From contig JAQTWP010000002.1 in assembly GCA_028689205.1 (NCBI GenBank), forward strand, positions 141,718-205,717: a stretch of 64,000 bases of DNA, read 5' to 3'. Below the pieces are notes generated by a model, which was not told the origin of the DNA, did not search any database, and saw nothing but the letters and a program-made list of their open reading frames with translations. The position numbers and the translations under genes are program-made. This stretch comes from Candidatus Altimarinota bacterium. Its GTDB lineage: Bacteria; Patescibacteriota; Gracilibacteria; BD1-5; UBA2023. Of this stretch, positions 44,069-54,160 are shown piece by piece. Every line of letters begins with the position of its first letter. Position 1 is the stretch's first letter.

Positions 44069-46039
44069 TTAAATATCCCCTTTGTCCATCATTGCAACAC
44101 AGGCTTTAATTTCAAAATAAGTTATATCATTTCTTCATTCAGTCTCACAAACATCTTTAATTGGTTTTAGCTTATCTGTAGGAAGTTCATTGTTTATAAT
44201 TTTATTTTTTATAAAAGTTAAATTATCTCTGTCTACTAACTTGGAAATAGATTGAAGTGAAATTTTGTCATTTGCATATAATTTGCAAATATGTTCTTCA
44301 ATTGAAAATATTCAAATATCTCTTTTGGTAGCTATTTCTTTTATAGATAATCATTCATTAAATAATTCAAGTGTTGCAGAATAAGTATCTACTTTTGGTA
44401 GCTTTTTTATTAAATCCTTAGCTTTATCTAGTACAGATTTAGTTTTAGTTTTGGAGGTTTTATCAGCTGAAAATCTAAGTTTGTATTCATCCATTCTGTT
44501 TATTCATTTCTTAGAATCAATACAAAAATCGCACTTACCACAATTATCTCCAAGAGTTGCAAGGTCGCGAAAATCTGAAAAATAATTAAGAATAAATCTT
44601 TTTCTACATGTTGGATAAAAAAGTAATTTTTTGATTTGATCAAGTTTAAAATAAGATTCCTTTTTGAGAGTTTCAAGTAAAATCCAATCAATTAGGACTC
44701 AAGAATGAATTCTTTTTTCTTGAATTAAAGTTATTCATTTTCATCTAAAATCATTATCAGAATCTTGTTCACCAATTCATCTTTGAAGAATTCAATATTT
44801 TTCTAGTAATCTAATAATTGCGCCAACTTTCATATCATTACCAATTCAAGATTCTTTTGATAAAGCATAATAGGTTTTCAGGATTTTATATCACTTCCCT
44901 TCGCCAAGTGGTATATTTTTATATAAGTAATCATAAAAATCCAGAACCTCTGCTTTTGTTGGGTTAGAATTATCTATGAAAAATTCTTGGATTTTGGTAT
45001 CTTGAAAACTTGCGATAACAACTCCATAACTCAGTTTATCATCTCTTCAGGCTCTTCATACTTCTTGATAATAATTTTCAATACTTCAAGGCAAGTTATA
45101 ATGAATCACGAATCTTATATCATTTTTATCTATTCACATTCAAAACGCATTCGTAGCAACAATAACTTTGAATTCGTCATTCATAAACTTATTCTGATTT
45201 ATTTCTCTATCAGATGTTTTCATATCTCAGGTATATTTACCAACACTTATTCAATTTGCTTTCAGATAATCATAAACCTCTTCAACGTTTTTGATTGAAG
45301 CTGAATAAATTATTCAGACTCATGGAGTTTTAGTTACAATTTCTAGAACTTTTTCTAGTTTTTCTGCTTTTTTGTTAATTTCTCTAACTAGAATTACAAT
45401 GTTTTTCCTATCAAATCACTTTGTAAATTCTTTGTATTTGTCTATTCCAAGCCTTACAACTATATCATCTCTAACTTTTTTGGTTGCTGTAGCAGTCAGT
45501 GCCATTATAGGGAAATCAGAATTATTTGCTTTAAGCCCTGCTATAAAACGTTTGATTTTCATATAACTTGGGCGAAAATCATGTCACCATTGACTTATAC
45601 AATGCGCTTCATCAATTGCTAGAAGTGCAATTTTTTGTTTTTTTATGGCAAATAAAAAATCTTCATTTAATAGTCTTTCTGGTGCAATATATAAAAATTT
45701 AATAGGATTTGGAGCATTATTATTTTTCTGCAGTTCGTCTAGAATATATTGTTTTTCTTTAGCTCCAATACTTGAATTAACAAGTTCAGCTCTTATTCAA
45801 AGCAAATCAAGTTTATCAACCTGGTCTTTCATAAGAGAAATAAGTGGAGAAATAACAATTGTGACTCAAGATCTGACTATTCAAGGAAGTTGATAAGTAA
45901 GACTTTTTCATCATCCAGTCGGCATAAAAACGAGAGTATTATTTCAATCAATTACGCTCTCAATTATTTCTTCCTGTCATTCTCTGAAATTATCAAGCCC
46001 GAAGTGACTTTGTAATATTTCAGCTATATTTTCTGGCAT
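44069..46039 (-). CDS. recQ: ATP-dependent DNA helicase RecQ
   Basis: 656 residues, a full RecQ. Motif 0 (FGLDNFREGQEEII), Walker A (FMPTGGGKSLTYQLP), DEAH box ([21 protein letters not shown]), TALTATATKKV, then the second helicase domain (VIVATNAFGMGIDKNDIRFV; NYYQEVGRAGRDD). The RQC zinc site has CRKRFILNYF and DNCGKCDFC. The C-terminal ~150 residues form an HRDC/helix-turn-helix-like region. RecQ unwinds forks and recombination intermediates 3'-5'. TGA codes Gly in Walker A and in GMGIDK. Starts at ATG 46039. Confidence 0.96.
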
Positions 46040-46224
46040 TAGTTTAGTTATAAATTATTAGTCTTAATATTGTCATTTCGAGCTTGTCGAGAAATCTCTT
46101 TTAGAAACTCTTTTGGAAGATGTAATTTCCAAGTTTAGCTATAAGTTATTATTATTTAAAGAATTTATTAATAATTTAGGTAGCTAAGGAAGATTTCTCG
46201 TTGACACTCGAAATGACATTTTTT
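46040..46224. repeat. Gap with dispersed repeats
   Basis: Copies at 46071-46096 (TTGTCATTTCGAGCTTGTCG then AGAAATCTC) and 46190-46217 (GATTTCTCGTTGACACTCG then AAATGACA), in opposite orientations, flanking about 90 bases with no gene. Confidence 0.7.
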
Positions 46225-46512
46225 TTATTTTCTATTTTTTTCTACTGGATCATATCATCATTTATTCCAAGGATTACATCTTAGAATTCTCCAAGTTCAT
46301 TTGAAAACTCATTTGAAAACTCACTTTTTTTCAATTGATTCTTTCATATAATCACTGCAAGATGGAGTGAATTTGCAATAAGGAGGTTTAGCAGAATTCC
46401 TTGCCCAAATACTATGATCTGGACTCAGGTATTTCTGATAAAGTTCAATTATTTTTATTAAAATTCTAGCTAACATTTGGATATATTTTATACTTAATTC
46501 ATACAAGTTCAA
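46225..46512 (-). CDS. yidD: Membrane protein insertion efficiency factor YidD
   Basis: 95 residues. An amphipathic N-terminal helix (ILIKIIELYQKYLSPDHS) is followed by the YidD core PPYCKFTPSCSDYMKESIEK with its conserved Cys pair, then RILRCNPWNKGGYDPV. The family assists YidC-mediated membrane insertion. A second in-frame ATG at 46476 is a possible later start. Between the two cores is a duplicated tripeptide (GVFKGVFKG) from a 12-base repeat in the DNA. rpmH, rnpA and yidC, often nearby in other genomes, are not here. Confidence 0.93.
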
Positions 46513-46573
46513 TTGTATTAATAAAAGTTAAAATTCAAATATTTAATTCAATAGTCCTATAAAATATAGGTAT

Positions 46574-46614
46574 TTAAAAAAACCAAGATTATTTTAAAGT
46601 ATCTTGGTTTTTTT
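46574..46614. terminator. Terminator upstream of yidD and past pepP-like gene
   Basis: AAAAAACCAAGAT pairs with ATCTTGGTTTTTT around an AT-rich loop. It lies 9 bases past the 3' end of the M24 peptidase gene that ends at 46623, and the flanking runs allow termination both ways. Confidence 0.8.
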
Positions 46615-46622
46615 ATTTAATT

Positions 46623-47636
46623 TTATTTCAATTCTATAAGTCATTCTGGAGTTGCAACAACCATTATTTCATATCTGAATCAGAATTTTTTTTCTAGGTA
46701 AATACCTGGTTCTATAGAAAATACATTTCATACCTGTATTGTAGCTTCTTTATCTCTAGATGATGGAGCTTCATGAATCTCCACTCAGACAGAATGTGAT
46801 AATCAGTGCCAAAAAGTTTCACTATATTCTCAAAGCAATTCTACTGCTTTTTCTTGCATTTGTGTAAATTTCATTCAGACTTTTCAATATTCCATGCAAT
46901 CATATGTAACTTTTTTTACCATTTCATACAAATCTTTCTGAATTTGAGAAACATCATCCATAAATATAACCCTAGTCATATCAGAACAGTATCAAGCATA
47001 AACACATCACATATCTATTAATATCTGGTCTTTTGAAGTTAATTTCCTAACAGATGAATTAATATTATGTGGATTTGCTCAATTTTCTCTAAAAGCCACT
47101 ATCGGTTCAAAACTTTCTCAGTCAGCACCAAGTTCTAGATGTTTTATTTTGATAAGTCTAGCTATTTCAGCCTCTGTTATTCATAGTTTTATGTTTTTTG
47201 AAACTAATTCAAAAGCTTTTAAATTAGTTTGTTGAGATTGTCTAAGTAATTCTATTTCTTCAGTTTGCTTTATTGCTCTCATTTCATTAATTATTGAATT
47301 TTGTCAAACAACATTCTCAACTCACAAGTTCAATAAGTCAGTTTCTCTTCTCATGCTTAATTCATATCAATTAACAATCAAGTTATCTATTCAAGAAAAA
47401 ACCGATTTCATTATTTCTTCATTTCTCGAATCAAAAATCTCATATCAATCTCAGATATTATCTCTGATAGTTCAACTCAATCTTTTATCAGCAAGAATCT
47501 TAATAACGCTTGACTTTACAAGTAATTCAACTCACTCAATATACGCTTTTCATAGAAGATATTTCAAATCTCATTCACCAGTAAAAAGATAGTTTTTATC
47601 TCATTCAATATATTCATTAAGCCTTGAAATTTGCAT
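46623..47636 (-). CDS. M24 family Xaa-Pro aminopeptidase/dipeptidase
   Basis: 337 residues. An N-terminal creatinase-type domain is followed by a pita-bread catalytic domain. Metal ligands are visible in order: Asp in LIDMGCVYAGYCSDMTRVI (two Asp), His in FGHGLSHSVGVEIHEAP, Glu in FSIEPGIYLE and the last Glu in FGFRYEIMV. It fits aminopeptidase P/prolidase, removing residues next to proline. The final motif has Tyr-Glu-Ile where RIED is usual, a small deviation. It starts at ATG 47636. Confidence 0.9.
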
Positions 47637-47784
47637 AATAAGAAATTAATTAATATAATTTATATATAATGAAAGAACTGATGTTGTCAATTAAATATCC
47701 TTAAATCTTATTTTTAAAAACTTAACTATTTAAATTATATACCTAAATAGACAATAAAATATTATTAAAAGCATAGTTACAAAA

Positions 47785-47810
47785 AAGCCTCATACAAACG
47801 TATGAGGCTT
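47785..47810. terminator. Bidirectional terminator
   Basis: AAGCCTCATAC, loop AAAC, GTATGAGGCTT: an 11-bp perfect stem flanked by A and T runs, past the 3' end of the 192-codon gene at 47868. Confidence 0.85.
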
Positions 47811-47867
47811 AATTAATAATTTCATTGTCAATCAATAAATAAATTCAAGATGGCAAAAGAAAAAATC

Positions 47868-48446
47868 TTACAAAAAATCTGTTTTTTGAATTGGAATTGG
47901 ACAAGGTTCTGGAGAAAAAAATCTTTCGAATTTCTCTGTAAAATTATTTATCCAACTTCTTATTTTTGAAGTTCCTGGGGGCAATGGAGTACATGCCATA
48001 AGATACATCAAAACAACATAAGTAATCTTTCTTACTAAAAAAGAATAATAGAAAATTTTTGGTATAACATTAGAAAAATAATTTAATCCCCCAATTATTA
48101 GAAGTAAAAAAATTAAATTTTCAATCCTTGAAGCTTGCTTTAATAATCTAAGAGGGTTGACATAAGATTCTCCCGTGACTTTTGAATAAAATTTTTCAAG
48201 ATATTTAATATTAGAACCGTTAGATAAAACAAGAAATATACTAGCCAAATAAAGTAAAAATCCAAATATTTTGTAATACAATGACACTTGATATGCAAAA
48301 TATAAATGTGCAATGAAAGACAGAATATTAAATATTTTTGAAATATCCAAACTATTGTATCCAAATGTTCTATGAATCTTGTCTGTAATAGGTTGAAAAA
48401 TCTTATCAATGGAAAAAAAGTCCGCCAAAAAAAGTTTTTTTATCAT
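47868..48446 (-). CDS. Membrane protein, 192 aa, UGA-free, possibly imported
   Basis: 192 residues with four to five hydrophobic helices (IFNILSFIAHLYFAYQVSLY; IFGFLLYLASIFLVLS; LIFLLLIIGGLNYFSNVI; ITYVVLMYLMACTPLPPG), ending in a Pro/Phe-rich tail. No family recognised. All seven glycines are GGA, GGG or GGT and there is no in-frame TGA, unlike nearly all neighbours. A Shine-Dalgarno-like AAAGGGA lies 9 bases before the ATG. It has its own terminator. Composition and signals fit the set of small genes that look imported. Confidence 0.8.
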   Translation of the reverse strand: MIKKLFLADFFSIDKIFQPITDKIHRTFGYNSLDISKIFNILSFIAHLYFAYQVSLYYKIFGFLLYLASIFLVLSNGSNIKYLEKFYSKVTGESYVNPLRLLKQASRIENLIFLLLIIGGLNYFSNVIPKIFYYSFLVRKITYVVLMYLMACTPLPPGTSKIRSWINNFTEKFERFFSPEPCPIPIQKTDFL

Positions 48447-48604
48447 GTTTTAATTCCCTTTCTAATATAAATTTTATTTTTCTATTTTTCTTTAATGTAA
48501 ATGAGCTTTCCTTAAGAGATTCGTAAGATATAAAAAATATAATAAAATTCTCTCGTCTTTCAAATCAATAAAATAGCAGATGACAAATATAAATAATTCT
48601 GAAA

Positions 48605-48632
48605 TTGACAATAGATAATTAATGAATATAAA
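48605..48632 (+). promoter_or_regulatory. Promoter for gene at 48666
   Basis: TTGACA at 48605-48610, 16 bases, TATAAA at 48627-48632; start codon about 33 bases further on. The same spacing as other promoters in the window shows a standard sigma-70 consensus is used by native genes too. Confidence 0.6.
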
Positions 48633-48665
48633 TAATTAAATTTTAATAGAATAATTCATATAAAA

Positions 48666-49259
48666 ATGAGACATATAAATCTAGAAAGAGCTGATAATGA
48701 AATCATCCACTGATACAATATATCAGATGAAGATCCAAGAGATATTCTTGAATATATGAACGAAAAAGAAGAAGCTGAATGAGAACTGGATTTTATACAG
48801 AAATGAAGGAATAAAAAAATAAATGATATATTAACAAACAAAAACGAAGATTGAGTTGAAGAGTATTTTCTTAGTAAAAGTCAATTATTAATAAGAAGCA
48901 GTGACATGGAATGAACTTTAATGTATTCTGATATGAAGCCTTGAGACTTCTGTGTTATTACAAAATCCAACAAAGATTCTGAATTATCTTCTACAAAAGT
49001 TGTAGTAGACATGAAATATTATATTTATAAAGATTTCAGTTGAAATATATTTTATATAAGAAATCCTCTATATGGTAATCACAATATACAAATCAATAGC
49101 AATTTAATGGAACGTTTTGTAAAATTATGATTTAATCCTATAAACAAAGATATGTTTTTTAAAGGATTAAATAAAGAAATTTCCATATTAGTTCAACAAA
49201 GAATATCACCAGATCTTGATTGATTAGAATTATTAGATATTAGTATATATAAAAAATAA
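48666..49259 (+). CDS. Hypothetical protein, 197 aa
   Basis: 197 residues. An acidic, Glu-rich N-terminal third (SDEDPRDILEYMNEKEEAEG; TNKNEDGVEEYFLSKS) is followed by a beta-rich middle (GDFCVITKSNKDSELSSTKV; VVVDMKYYIYKDF) and GLNKEISILVQQRI. No signal peptide, membrane helix or recognised domain. Eleven TGA-coded Gly confirm it is native. It has a clear promoter and a downstream terminator, so it is expressed alone. Confidence 0.72.
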
Positions 49260-49274
49260 ACTAATTAATATACC

Positions 49275-49303
49275 AAAAAAGCCTCATATATGCGGGGCTT
49301 TTT
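49275..49303. terminator. Imperfect terminator
   Basis: AAAAAGCCTC pairs with GCGGGGCTTTTT with mismatches, then T run; between the convergent 197-aa gene and the PEBP gene. Confidence 0.55.
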
Positions 49304-49307
49304 CATT

Positions 49308-49835
49308 TTACTTCCTTTCAAATAATCAAACAATTTCTCAGCTAGATAATATATGTCAGGTCATCTCTTTTAGAAGTTTTTCTTTATCTACATTTCATAC
49401 CAAATCAAGAGTAGTATCAAGAGCAAAAACTTTGAAATGATAATGATGAACTCAATGTCAAATTGGTGGACAAGGTCCAATATATCATTTAACAGAAGCT
49501 GAATTAATTCACTCGGAATATTTAGAGAATCTAGAACTCTCTTCTTCTATATTAGAAGCAGGAATATTCCATGCAACCCAATGAACAAAAGTACCAGCCG
49601 GAGCGTCAGGATCATCCATAATTAAAGCAAGGGATTTTGTATTATTAGGAATATTTCATATCTTAAATTCTGGATTAATATCTCTTCAATTACAACTATA
49701 AACCTCAGGAATAAATGAATTATTCTCAAATACTGAAGTAATTTTTAAAGTATTTTCCATAGTACTTTTTGATAAAGAAATAAAAAGTGTAATAATTATA
49801 ATACCTAAAACTAAATAAAATATTATTTTCTTCAT
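49308..49835 (-). CDS. PEBP (YbhB/YbcL) family exported protein
   Basis: 175 residues. An N-terminal hydrophobic segment ([20 protein letters not shown]) exports or anchors it. The phosphatidylethanolamine-binding fold follows: [39 protein letters not shown] with the DPDxP/GxxHW anion pocket, [20 protein letters not shown]. Bacterial members bind small anionic ligands; the role is usually unknown. Length is normal. It is transcribed convergent with the 197-aa gene. Confidence 0.93.
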
Positions 49836-49895
49836 TATCTTTTTCGTAAAAATTAGACCTCCAATTATAATGGAAAAGTGTATTTATTCAAATAA

Positions 49896-50906
49896 TTATC
49901 AGTTAATTTTTGTAACCAACTTATCATTTATAATAAAGAAAAGTGACATAAGGAAACTTCAATCTTTAAGGAAATAATCCATTTTTAATTCTTTTTCACT
50001 AGAATTATAGTCAAGCAATATGTCAAAATTATCGTATTTTTCAATTTTTTTCATATCCTTATTATTAATACTGATATCAGGAACAAGACTATAAAGAAGT
50101 TCAAGTCAGAGATGATATCAATCGTTTATTTTCTCTAAATCTTTTTTTACAATGTTATTAAGATATTGAGTAGGTCATCATGGAAGGTATCATTCATTTT
50201 GCCAAGTTCTGAAAGCATTACTGAAAATATTAATTTGTTCAATATTTATGAATTCATTGATACTTGAATTAACAACAAGCAAGCACATAGAATCAGGAAT
50301 ATAACTCTGACGAAAATTATCTACATTACCTTCATCTATTTTATTAGAAGTTCTTAGTATGTCCTTTTTTTTCTTATCTATAAGAATAGATCATTTCTGA
50401 TTAGGATTACCATATACTGCTCTAGACTTGGAAGTTGTTAATTGAATACCAAAATTAATACTTGAGTATTTTCAAGATTTGGCCTTAGTAGTAAGTGATG
50501 TTATGAAGTCTATCTTAAAAACCTCATCTTGTTCTGGAGTTCATTTTTTATGAAGGAATTTGAATCTTTTGCCTTTATGGTGTTCATATTCATGTGAATT
50601 CCTACTTAAATAGTCCACCAAAAAATATTCACACATTAATCAAGGATTTTTGAGAATTCAATTGAAGTAAGCCTGCCAACGAACAGGACTTATAATATGA
50701 TTAACTAATAATTTTTGAGAATTCATTATATTTGATATAACGAATCTATAGATATTATTAGGATTAGGAGTCTTGGATTTTACTCACCATATAAGTTCAC
50801 TAATTCTATCTTCATGGCCTCATTGAGGGAAATCATTAAGATATTTCTGTCTTCTAATTGGTTTCTCCATAAGAGAATCAAAGATTTCCAATCAAGTGTT
50901 ATCCAT
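49896..50906 (-). CDS. Hypothetical protein with possible PD-(D/E)xK-like segment, 336 aa
   Basis: 336 residues, starting MDNTGLEIFDSLMEKPIRRQ. Near residues 130-160 there is KIDFITSLTTKAKSGKYSSI then NFGIQLTTSKS. The spacing of the Asp and the following strand loosely resembles a restriction-type nuclease core with Gln in place of Glu (as in some IQxT/K variants). The rest is helical with many aromatic residues. No clear relative. It is downstream of a methyltransferase gene by 83 bases on the same strand, which makes a restriction or modification role thinkable but unproven. Confidence 0.5.
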
Positions 50907-50989
50907 TGACAAAATAGTTATTTGTACTTTCGTATTATAGAAGAATTTGGCTTAAGTCAAATAGGAAAAGAAAAATATCATATTACTAT

Positions 50990-51673
50990 CTATTTCCTTA
51001 TAAATGATGTTGTATGTGAATTATTATAACGTCACTGTATATCTCTGAAACACATCTGTCAAGGAAGTTTAGCCTTTTGCATTGTGAATCAATCATTTTT
51101 AAGTATTATTTTGTTCCAGGTTTCATCGTTTCCGCAATCTGATGTATTTCGAATAAGTATATATTCACTCACAGTTGTGCGTTTCCTATATTCTTTTGTC
51201 CAATCATCATCTTTTGGTATCCAAGAAGTTATAACTATATCTGGATCAAGTTCCATAGATTCCTTGTAATCCATTATCTCAACTGGAAAATGTCTTTTGA
51301 TACGAAAATACGGATTCATAACTGCCTCTTCCCAACTCAAATCATCTGTTGCAATTATATTTATTATTCTACCTTCAATATTATCTATACTTTGTCTTAG
51401 GAAATTACAAAGTCTTCAACTTCATGCTCAAGTCTCTACTATATTCACCTCTTGTTTGGTATTATTTAACAAATTCCTAATACTTCACTTAATATACTCT
51501 ACAAAATGTTCTATGAATTCATCATTCAATATCTCAAAACTGAATCCAAGTGGATTATGGTTCACATAATCATCCCAATTATCAGATCTCGATGTCCCTT
51601 CTCATTTCCATGTTTCAATCTCTTCCCTACTAGGAAGATAAGAAGGATCAGTTAATAATCTAGAATTAAGCAT
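50990..51673 (-). CDS. SAM-dependent methyltransferase-like protein, 227 aa
   Basis: 227 residues. After an N-terminal helix-rich segment comes a motif-I-like strand and loop, VNIVETGAGSGRLCNFLRQS (residues ~85-105), with acidic ATDDLSW after strand 2 and PDIVITSWIPKDDDWTKEYR at the motif IV position. The glycines in the first loop are TGA. This fits a class I methyltransferase; the SWIP motif resembles NPPY only distantly, so the target (protein, small molecule or nucleic acid) is open. Paired with the 336-aa gene. Confidence 0.6.
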
Positions 51674-51762
51674 ATTAGAACATATAAATTGTTATAACTA
51701 TAGAAGTTATAACAATATGAATAGTTTTGTCAAATACAGTTTTTGAGATAATTACTTCAAAG

Positions 51763-51792
51763 AAAAAAGACGGATGAAATATCCGCCTTTTT
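51763..51792. terminator. Terminator between foreign-like gene and methyltransferase
   Basis: AAAAGACGGAT and ATCCGCCTTTT form a stem with one mismatch around GAA(AT), followed by T run; 29 bases past the 3' end of the gene at 51821. Confidence 0.7.
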
Positions 51793-51820
51793 AATTCCCC
51801 GCCTTTAAAACCCTTTTTTT

Positions 51821-52093
51821 CTAGTTTTTAACAGAAAACAGTTGTGGAATTTTCACACTCGAAAACATAATTAAAGTGTAAAAACCTAGAAAACATCCGC
51901 AACCTCCAGCCAACAATTCCATTGTATTCTTGCTTAATGTATAGCTCGTAAGAGATATAGCTTCAAAAGAAGCAAGAATACACATAAGAACTGCCAGCCA
52001 ATAAAATTGATTCCCAACTATTTTCTTTTTTACGAGAAAATAGTTAATCAAACCACAAACAAGTGCCAATACCAGAAAATATACAATGTTCAT
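51821..52093 (-). CDS. Small membrane protein, 90 aa, UGA-free, possibly imported
   Basis: 90 residues with three hydrophobic segments (YFLVLALVCGLINYFLV; YWLAVLMCILASFEAISL; GCGCFLGFYTLIMFSSV) and an AGGCGC motif at the start of the last. No family recognised. Promoter TTGACA-16-TATAAA (52136-52163), strong AAGGAG (52100-52105) and a terminator are all present. All glycines are GGN, none TGA, although about six occur. It forms a set with the UGA-free genes at 10064, 24251 and 47868. Confidence 0.8.
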   Translation of the reverse strand: MNIVYFLVLALVCGLINYFLVKKKIVGNQFYWLAVLMCILASFEAISLTSYTLSKNTMELLAGGCGCFLGFYTLIMFSSVKIPQLFSVKN

Positions 52094-52135
52094 AAGTTAC
52101 TCCTTTTGGAGAGGAATTTTACTTCTGTACCTGGA

Positions 52136-52163
52136 TTTATATGAGAAAAATATAATTTGTCAA
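52136..52163 (-). promoter_or_regulatory. Promoter for the 90-aa membrane protein
   Basis: On the minus strand TTGACA (52158-52163), 16 bases, TATAAA (52136-52141). The architecture is identical to the promoter of the 81-aa gene at 10404-10431. Confidence 0.65.
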
Positions 52164-52347
52164 TAAAAATAACATATTTGTCATAGTGAGCGACCGTAGT
52201 AAATACTCTTGGAGTCCTGTTGAATTATTAAACAGAAAGTTTATAAAAATCCTAAGATATTTTATCATTCTACAAACTCAAAATGGTAGAAATAAACAAA
52301 AAAGAGTTATCTCATTGAATAACTCTTTTATAAAAAATGAAAACTAA
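52164..52347. repeat. Gap with a dispersed repeat and a terminator
   Basis: At 52178-52225 a copy of the repeat with GTCATAGTGAGCGACCGTAG and TACTCTTGGAGTCC. At 52298-52331 the hairpin AAAAGAGTTAT/ATAACTCTTTT with T run lies just past the 3' end of the 49-aa gene. No gene seen. Confidence 0.65.
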
Positions 52348-52497
52348 CTAAAAATTAGCAAGTTTTAGTACTTTTTTAAAAATATTTTTGGTTTTATTAT
52401 CTTTTTCAAAAACTTTTTTTTGCAAATTAAAAGATCATTCAATTCATTCTTTTGCAATTATTTGCAATTTTTTATTTATTTTCTCTTGATTAGTCAT
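52348..52497 (-). CDS. Small basic protein overlapping the zeta-like kinase gene, 49 aa
   Basis: 49 residues, Lys-rich and helical: MTNQEKINKKLQIIAKEGIE then GSFNLQKKVFEKDNK and FKKVLKLANF. Two TGA-coded glycines. It starts inside the last 22 bases of the zeta-like gene in another frame, so its translation depends on that gene. It could be an antitoxin, but it is shorter than epsilon and comes after the toxin, so this is only a guess. Confidence 0.5.
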
Positions 52498-53249
52498 AAT
52501 ACTTTCTTTATTAAATTAATTAAACTCCCATTTTTCAGATATTCATCAATAAGTCAAAGACTGAAGATTAATTTTTCTTTATTATAGTCAACCCTGAATG
52601 TTTTGTCAAATATTTCCTTATTGACAACACTTGGTTTAATATCAAATTTGGATTTTTTCAAACTCTTAAATGCAACTATAAAACCAATTTCTGGATGTCT
52701 TTCTTTAATAATAAAAGAATTAATTATTGAATTGTAATATTTATCTATAAAAACTTCTTGAGGAACATTTCTTTTTCAATTTTTCTCTCTTTCTTTTGTA
52801 TAAAAATATGAGATAACTGGATCTTGAAAAATTAAAATAATAGAAAAATCTCTTTTTCTTTTCAGACACTGACCAATATTTTCTTCGATTTTTTTTATAT
52901 TTCAAAAAGTTCAATCTACAACAACATTCAAGTTATTTTGCATGCAAAATTTATACATTTTATTAGCAACTTTGGTTGAACTTATTTGAAATTCTCAGGA
53001 ATTTATTCAATTATATCATTCAAATAAGTTCCTATATTTATCAATATCAATTATAATATATTTATTACAATCAATTCTACTTTCTATAAATTCTGATTTT
53101 CCAGCACCAGGAGAACCAGCCAAAAATATCGTAGAGGGCTCATCAATACTAGTTTTATAATTATCTAATCATTTTTCATTTAAAATACGGCAAAAATACT
53201 CAAACATTTCTTGAATTCATTCTTCAGTATTTCTGAATAATTTTCTCAT
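52476..53249 (-). CDS. Zeta-toxin-like P-loop kinase
   Basis: 257 residues. Walker A FLAGSPGAGKSEFIES (about residues 43-58), the zeta Asp/Arg motif IIIDIDKYRN, then VVVDGTFGNIKK and a C-terminal helical region with basic residues (KRKRDF; KEREKNGKRN). In PezT/zeta toxins these residues phosphorylate UDP-GlcNAc and poison wall synthesis; stand-alone relatives act on other substrates. With TGA read as Gly the frame runs past the next gene's start and ends GLIKRK. The antitoxin is unclear. Confidence 0.78.
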
Positions 53250-53530
53250 TTTTTAATCATATTTAATTGATTATATATTATTGAATAGTTTCCAAAAGGC
53301 AATATACTTTTATTATACACAAAAATAAAAGGTAGATTCCTGGTCAAGCCAGGAATGACATAATTAATAGATTCTTCGACTTCGCTCAGAATGACGAAAT
53401 CGACAACAAACAAAAAACAAACCAGCAAGTAAATTGGGTAAACCAAGATTCCACACTTCCCTCAAAACTGGGGTTTTAGGGCGCCCGAAGGAAGTACTCT
53501 TGGGGTAGTAGAAAATGGTCACACAATTCA
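53250..53530. repeat. Gap with several dispersed repeats
   Basis: Copies at about 53333-53361 (GATTCCTGGTCAAGCCAGG then AATGACA, 8-bp arms), 53371-53396 (GATTCTTCGACTTCGCTCAG then AATGAC) and 53484-53506 (GCGCCCGAAGGAAGTACTC then TTGGGG). No gene was seen on either strand beyond short unsupported frames. Confidence 0.65.
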
Positions 53531-53619
53531 CAAAAAAAGAGGAGAAACCAAGTCTCGCTAGAAACTTTTTCTCTCCCCTAAAACTTTTGCTACTTTTGGT
53601 TACAAAAGTATATGAATAC
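53531..53619. repeat. Long direct repeat, copy A
   Basis: Matches copy B (54161-54249) in an ungapped alignment at offset 630. The first 17 bases (CAAAAAAAGAGGAGAAA) and the last ~55 are nearly identical, with a variable middle. Each copy can fold two hairpins: GAGGAGAAA with the later TTTCTCxxC, and TACTTTTG with CAAAAGTA. The 3' end of the minus-strand gene at 53625 abuts this copy. Confidence 0.85.
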
Positions 53620-53624
53620 TTATT

Positions 53625-54071
53625 TTATATTCCTGCCAAAATCATTCTAACTCTTCATCTTGTTTCATTCATTATTTTTGGAATTCATTTTTCCATTCAT
53701 TTTGATTTTTCAAGTTGGAAAGCTCAGATACGATAAGTTAATTCGTTTAATTGTTTCTCAATTGTTTCTAATTCAAATCTTTCTTGTGGAGTAAGACAAT
53801 ATTTATATTTATTAAAATCATAAATCATAATACTTACTCTAGAATCCAAATCAGAGTTCAAAAATTCTTCTGGGTTTGATTCAAAATGTTCTTTAAAATT
53901 ATCAATATAATAACCGTAAGTTCATTTTTGTAAAAGAGAACTAACTTTACCTGAAAAATTAAATGTATTATTTATAACCTTAAATCAAGGAGTAATCATT
54001 TCTCTCATTTCAGGAGAAATATCATCAATTCTTTGAATATTTTTCAAAGGTGTAGAACTAACTTGGACCAT
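53625..54071 (-). CDS. Hypothetical protein lying between direct repeats, 148 aa
   Basis: 148 residues: MVQVSSTPLKNIQRIDDISP, then helical segments (VSSLLQKGTYGYYIDNFKEHF; LTPQERFELETIEKQLNELT). With TGA as Gly it continues past what would be a stop, GAFQLEKSKGMEKGIPKIM, to TAA at 53625. It is helix-rich and charged, without signal or membrane helix. No family recognised. Direct repeats of about 89 bases lie on each side, so the gene may have been moved as a unit. Confidence 0.6.
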
Positions 54072-54160
54072 ATTTAAAAAAATAAAAATATAAATATATA
54101 AAACTGTTTATATTTAAATTTATTAATTTGTCAATACAATTTCTAGAATAATCACTTAAA

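Noticed and set aside
53515-53736. A plus-strand 73-codon frame with a hydrophobic middle
   Set aside because: It overlaps repeat copy A and, antisense, the 3' part of the better-supported 148-aa gene, which uses TGA glycine codons as native genes do.
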